Source: a virus
Virus record (IMG/VR): IMGVR_UViG_3300033064_005166
Span: 1 to 30,469 of that record
Reading direction: 5' to 3' (one strand)
Length of the DNA: 30,469 bases
In this document: piece after piece, positions 29,688-30,469 of the stretch
Layout of the letters: each line of letters opens with the position of its first letter
Position numbering within the stretch: position 1 is the first letter of the stretch
Made by a program: the position numbers and the translations under genes
The notes under the pieces: generated by a model
Told to the model about the DNA's origin: nothing
The model's database searches: none
Seen by the model: the letters and a program-made list of their open reading frames with translations, nothing else

Positions 29688-30469
29688 TTGAAATTATCTT
29701 CATTTGAATGGTGGGGGCAACCATCAGAACTTGTAGATTTTAAGGACGAAGTTACTACTATTCTTAACTATGGCAAGTATGCTGTTCAAGTTCTTACAGA
29801 GGCAACTACTTCCCCAGCCTGGAAAGGAAGAGAGGGAGAAAGTGTCTATGCTTATTCTACCAATGAGGACTCTACTTATACTTTTCGCACTTATTACTGG
29901 ATAAATTCTGGTTGGGTTTATACTACTTTTATTGGAACAATTTCCGATAACACCCTGCAACCAACGGCACCACCCAATCCTACAAATGTTTTAATCACCA
30001 CTGGTGGTCATATAGAAACAGATGGAACATATATCCCATACTTTGATGTAGCTTGGACAGCTCCAACTTTTGCTACTAATTTAGAATCATACGCTATATC
30101 TTATTCTGAAGACAGCGGGGTAAACTGGGTAAACATTACAATAGTAGATAAGTCAGAAACTACTTTTAGGTGGTTAATACCCGATATAAACACGGCTTAT
30201 ATAGTCAGGGTTAAGTCCGTAGGAACAAATGGGGAATATTCTACTGGGGCACAATCTTCTTCAACTACACACCCTGGTTATTCTACGGCACCAGCTTTAG
30301 TAGCACACTTTTCTGCAAGTTTTACAGATAGAATATCATTTACCTGGGATGCTAACACCGAAAATGATATATCAGAATATGAAATAAGGTCGGCAAATGC
30401 TAATTGGGGTAGTGGTGGTGGAGTTCAAATATTCCACGGAAACGCCCTAAGATATACATTAGTAACACC
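29688..30469 (+). CDS. FN3-domain tail-tip or fibre protein, TTG start, cut by window end
   Basis: The frame from TTG 29688 is open to the window end (260 codons seen, no stop). GGGAGAG upstream supplies a ribosome site and no in-frame ATG exists near. A unique N-terminal region (KLSSFEWWGQPSELVDFKDE) is followed by fibronectin type III domains: APPNPTNVLIT..., DVAWTAPTFATNLESYAISY and YIVRVKSVGTNGEYST in one, then SFTWDANTENDISEYEIR in a second. FN3 repeats occur in phage tail proteins that touch the host. The C-terminus is not in the window. Confidence 0.65.
   Translation, partial: MKLSSFEWWGQPSELVDFKDEVTTILNYGKYAVQVLTEATTSPAWKGREGESVYAYSTNEDSTYTFRTYYWINSGWVYTTFIGTISDNTLQPTAPPNPTNVLITTGGHIETDGTYIPYFDVAWTAPTFATNLESYAISYSEDSGVNWVNITIVDKSETTFRWLIPDINTAYIVRVKSVGTNGEYSTGAQSSSTTHPGYSTAPALVAHFSASFTDRISFTWDANTENDISEYEIRSANANWGSGGGVQIFHGNALRYTLVT

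Overview
This window is a piece of an uncultivated, AT-rich, tailed bacteriophage genome. The large terminase, portal, scaffold-like protein, HK97-fold-type major capsid protein, adaptor/nozzle-like proteins and a chaperone-tipped fibre all sit in one forward block. The head-tail gene set (large portal of about 724 aa, no tape-measure or tail-sheath gene seen) suggests a short-tailed (podovirus-like) virion. Strong AGGAGG-type ribosome binding sites and TAATG/ATGA/GTGA translational couplings are everywhere, so the host is a bacterium that uses Shine-Dalgarno initiation. The host cannot be named from sequence alone. No integrase or lysogeny module was seen.

Layout. (1) 1-8101, forward: a dense, tightly overlapping run of small early/accessory genes. 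It holds a 33-nt-repeat EYEKIRQ protein, a pentapeptide-repeat protein, a Cas4/RecB-like PD-(D/E)XK nuclease, several Cys-rich zinc-ribbon proteins, a small helix-turn-helix protein, a SAM methyltransferase, a NinG-like recombination nuclease, an orphan TSCPD-domain protein, a family of shuffled charged/coiled-coil proteins, a candidate structured RNA, and a GT2 glycosyltransferase. (2) 8046-9999, reverse: nine small genes read from a good sigma70-like promoter at 10040-10067. They include a secreted, possibly lytic protein and a 20-aa membrane peptide. (3) 10203-10559, forward: an HNH endonuclease. (4) 10560-11468: about 900 bp with no credible gene but many hairpins and repeated ATGTC/GGACAT motifs, a candidate regulatory or replication region. 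(5) 11469-30469, forward: a second methyltransferase, then the late block. The order is terL, terS-like, portal, scaffold, capsid, decoration-like proteins, two signal-peptide-bearing surface proteins (one a 995-aa GIGT-repeat fibre with a C-terminal chaperone-like domain), a small membrane-protein cassette that may be for lysis, adaptor, nozzle, and an FN3-domain protein that runs off the end.

How the parts work together. The early block would supply DNA processing (exonuclease, NinG, HNH, methyltransferases) and many small host-interaction proteins. The late block packages DNA and builds the capsid and the short tail. Transcription of the early forward block converges with the reverse operon, and their 3' ends overlap near 8046-8101. 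The most unusual items are: the candidate structured RNA at 5922-6026; the overlapping A-B-A'-B' inverted repeats in the non-coding region; the near-identical protein-module DNA shared by genes on opposite strands; the Sec-type signal peptides on fibre-locus genes; the GC-rich DNA repeats inside the fibre gene; and a gene that starts inside the portal 3' end behind a perfect ribosome binding site.
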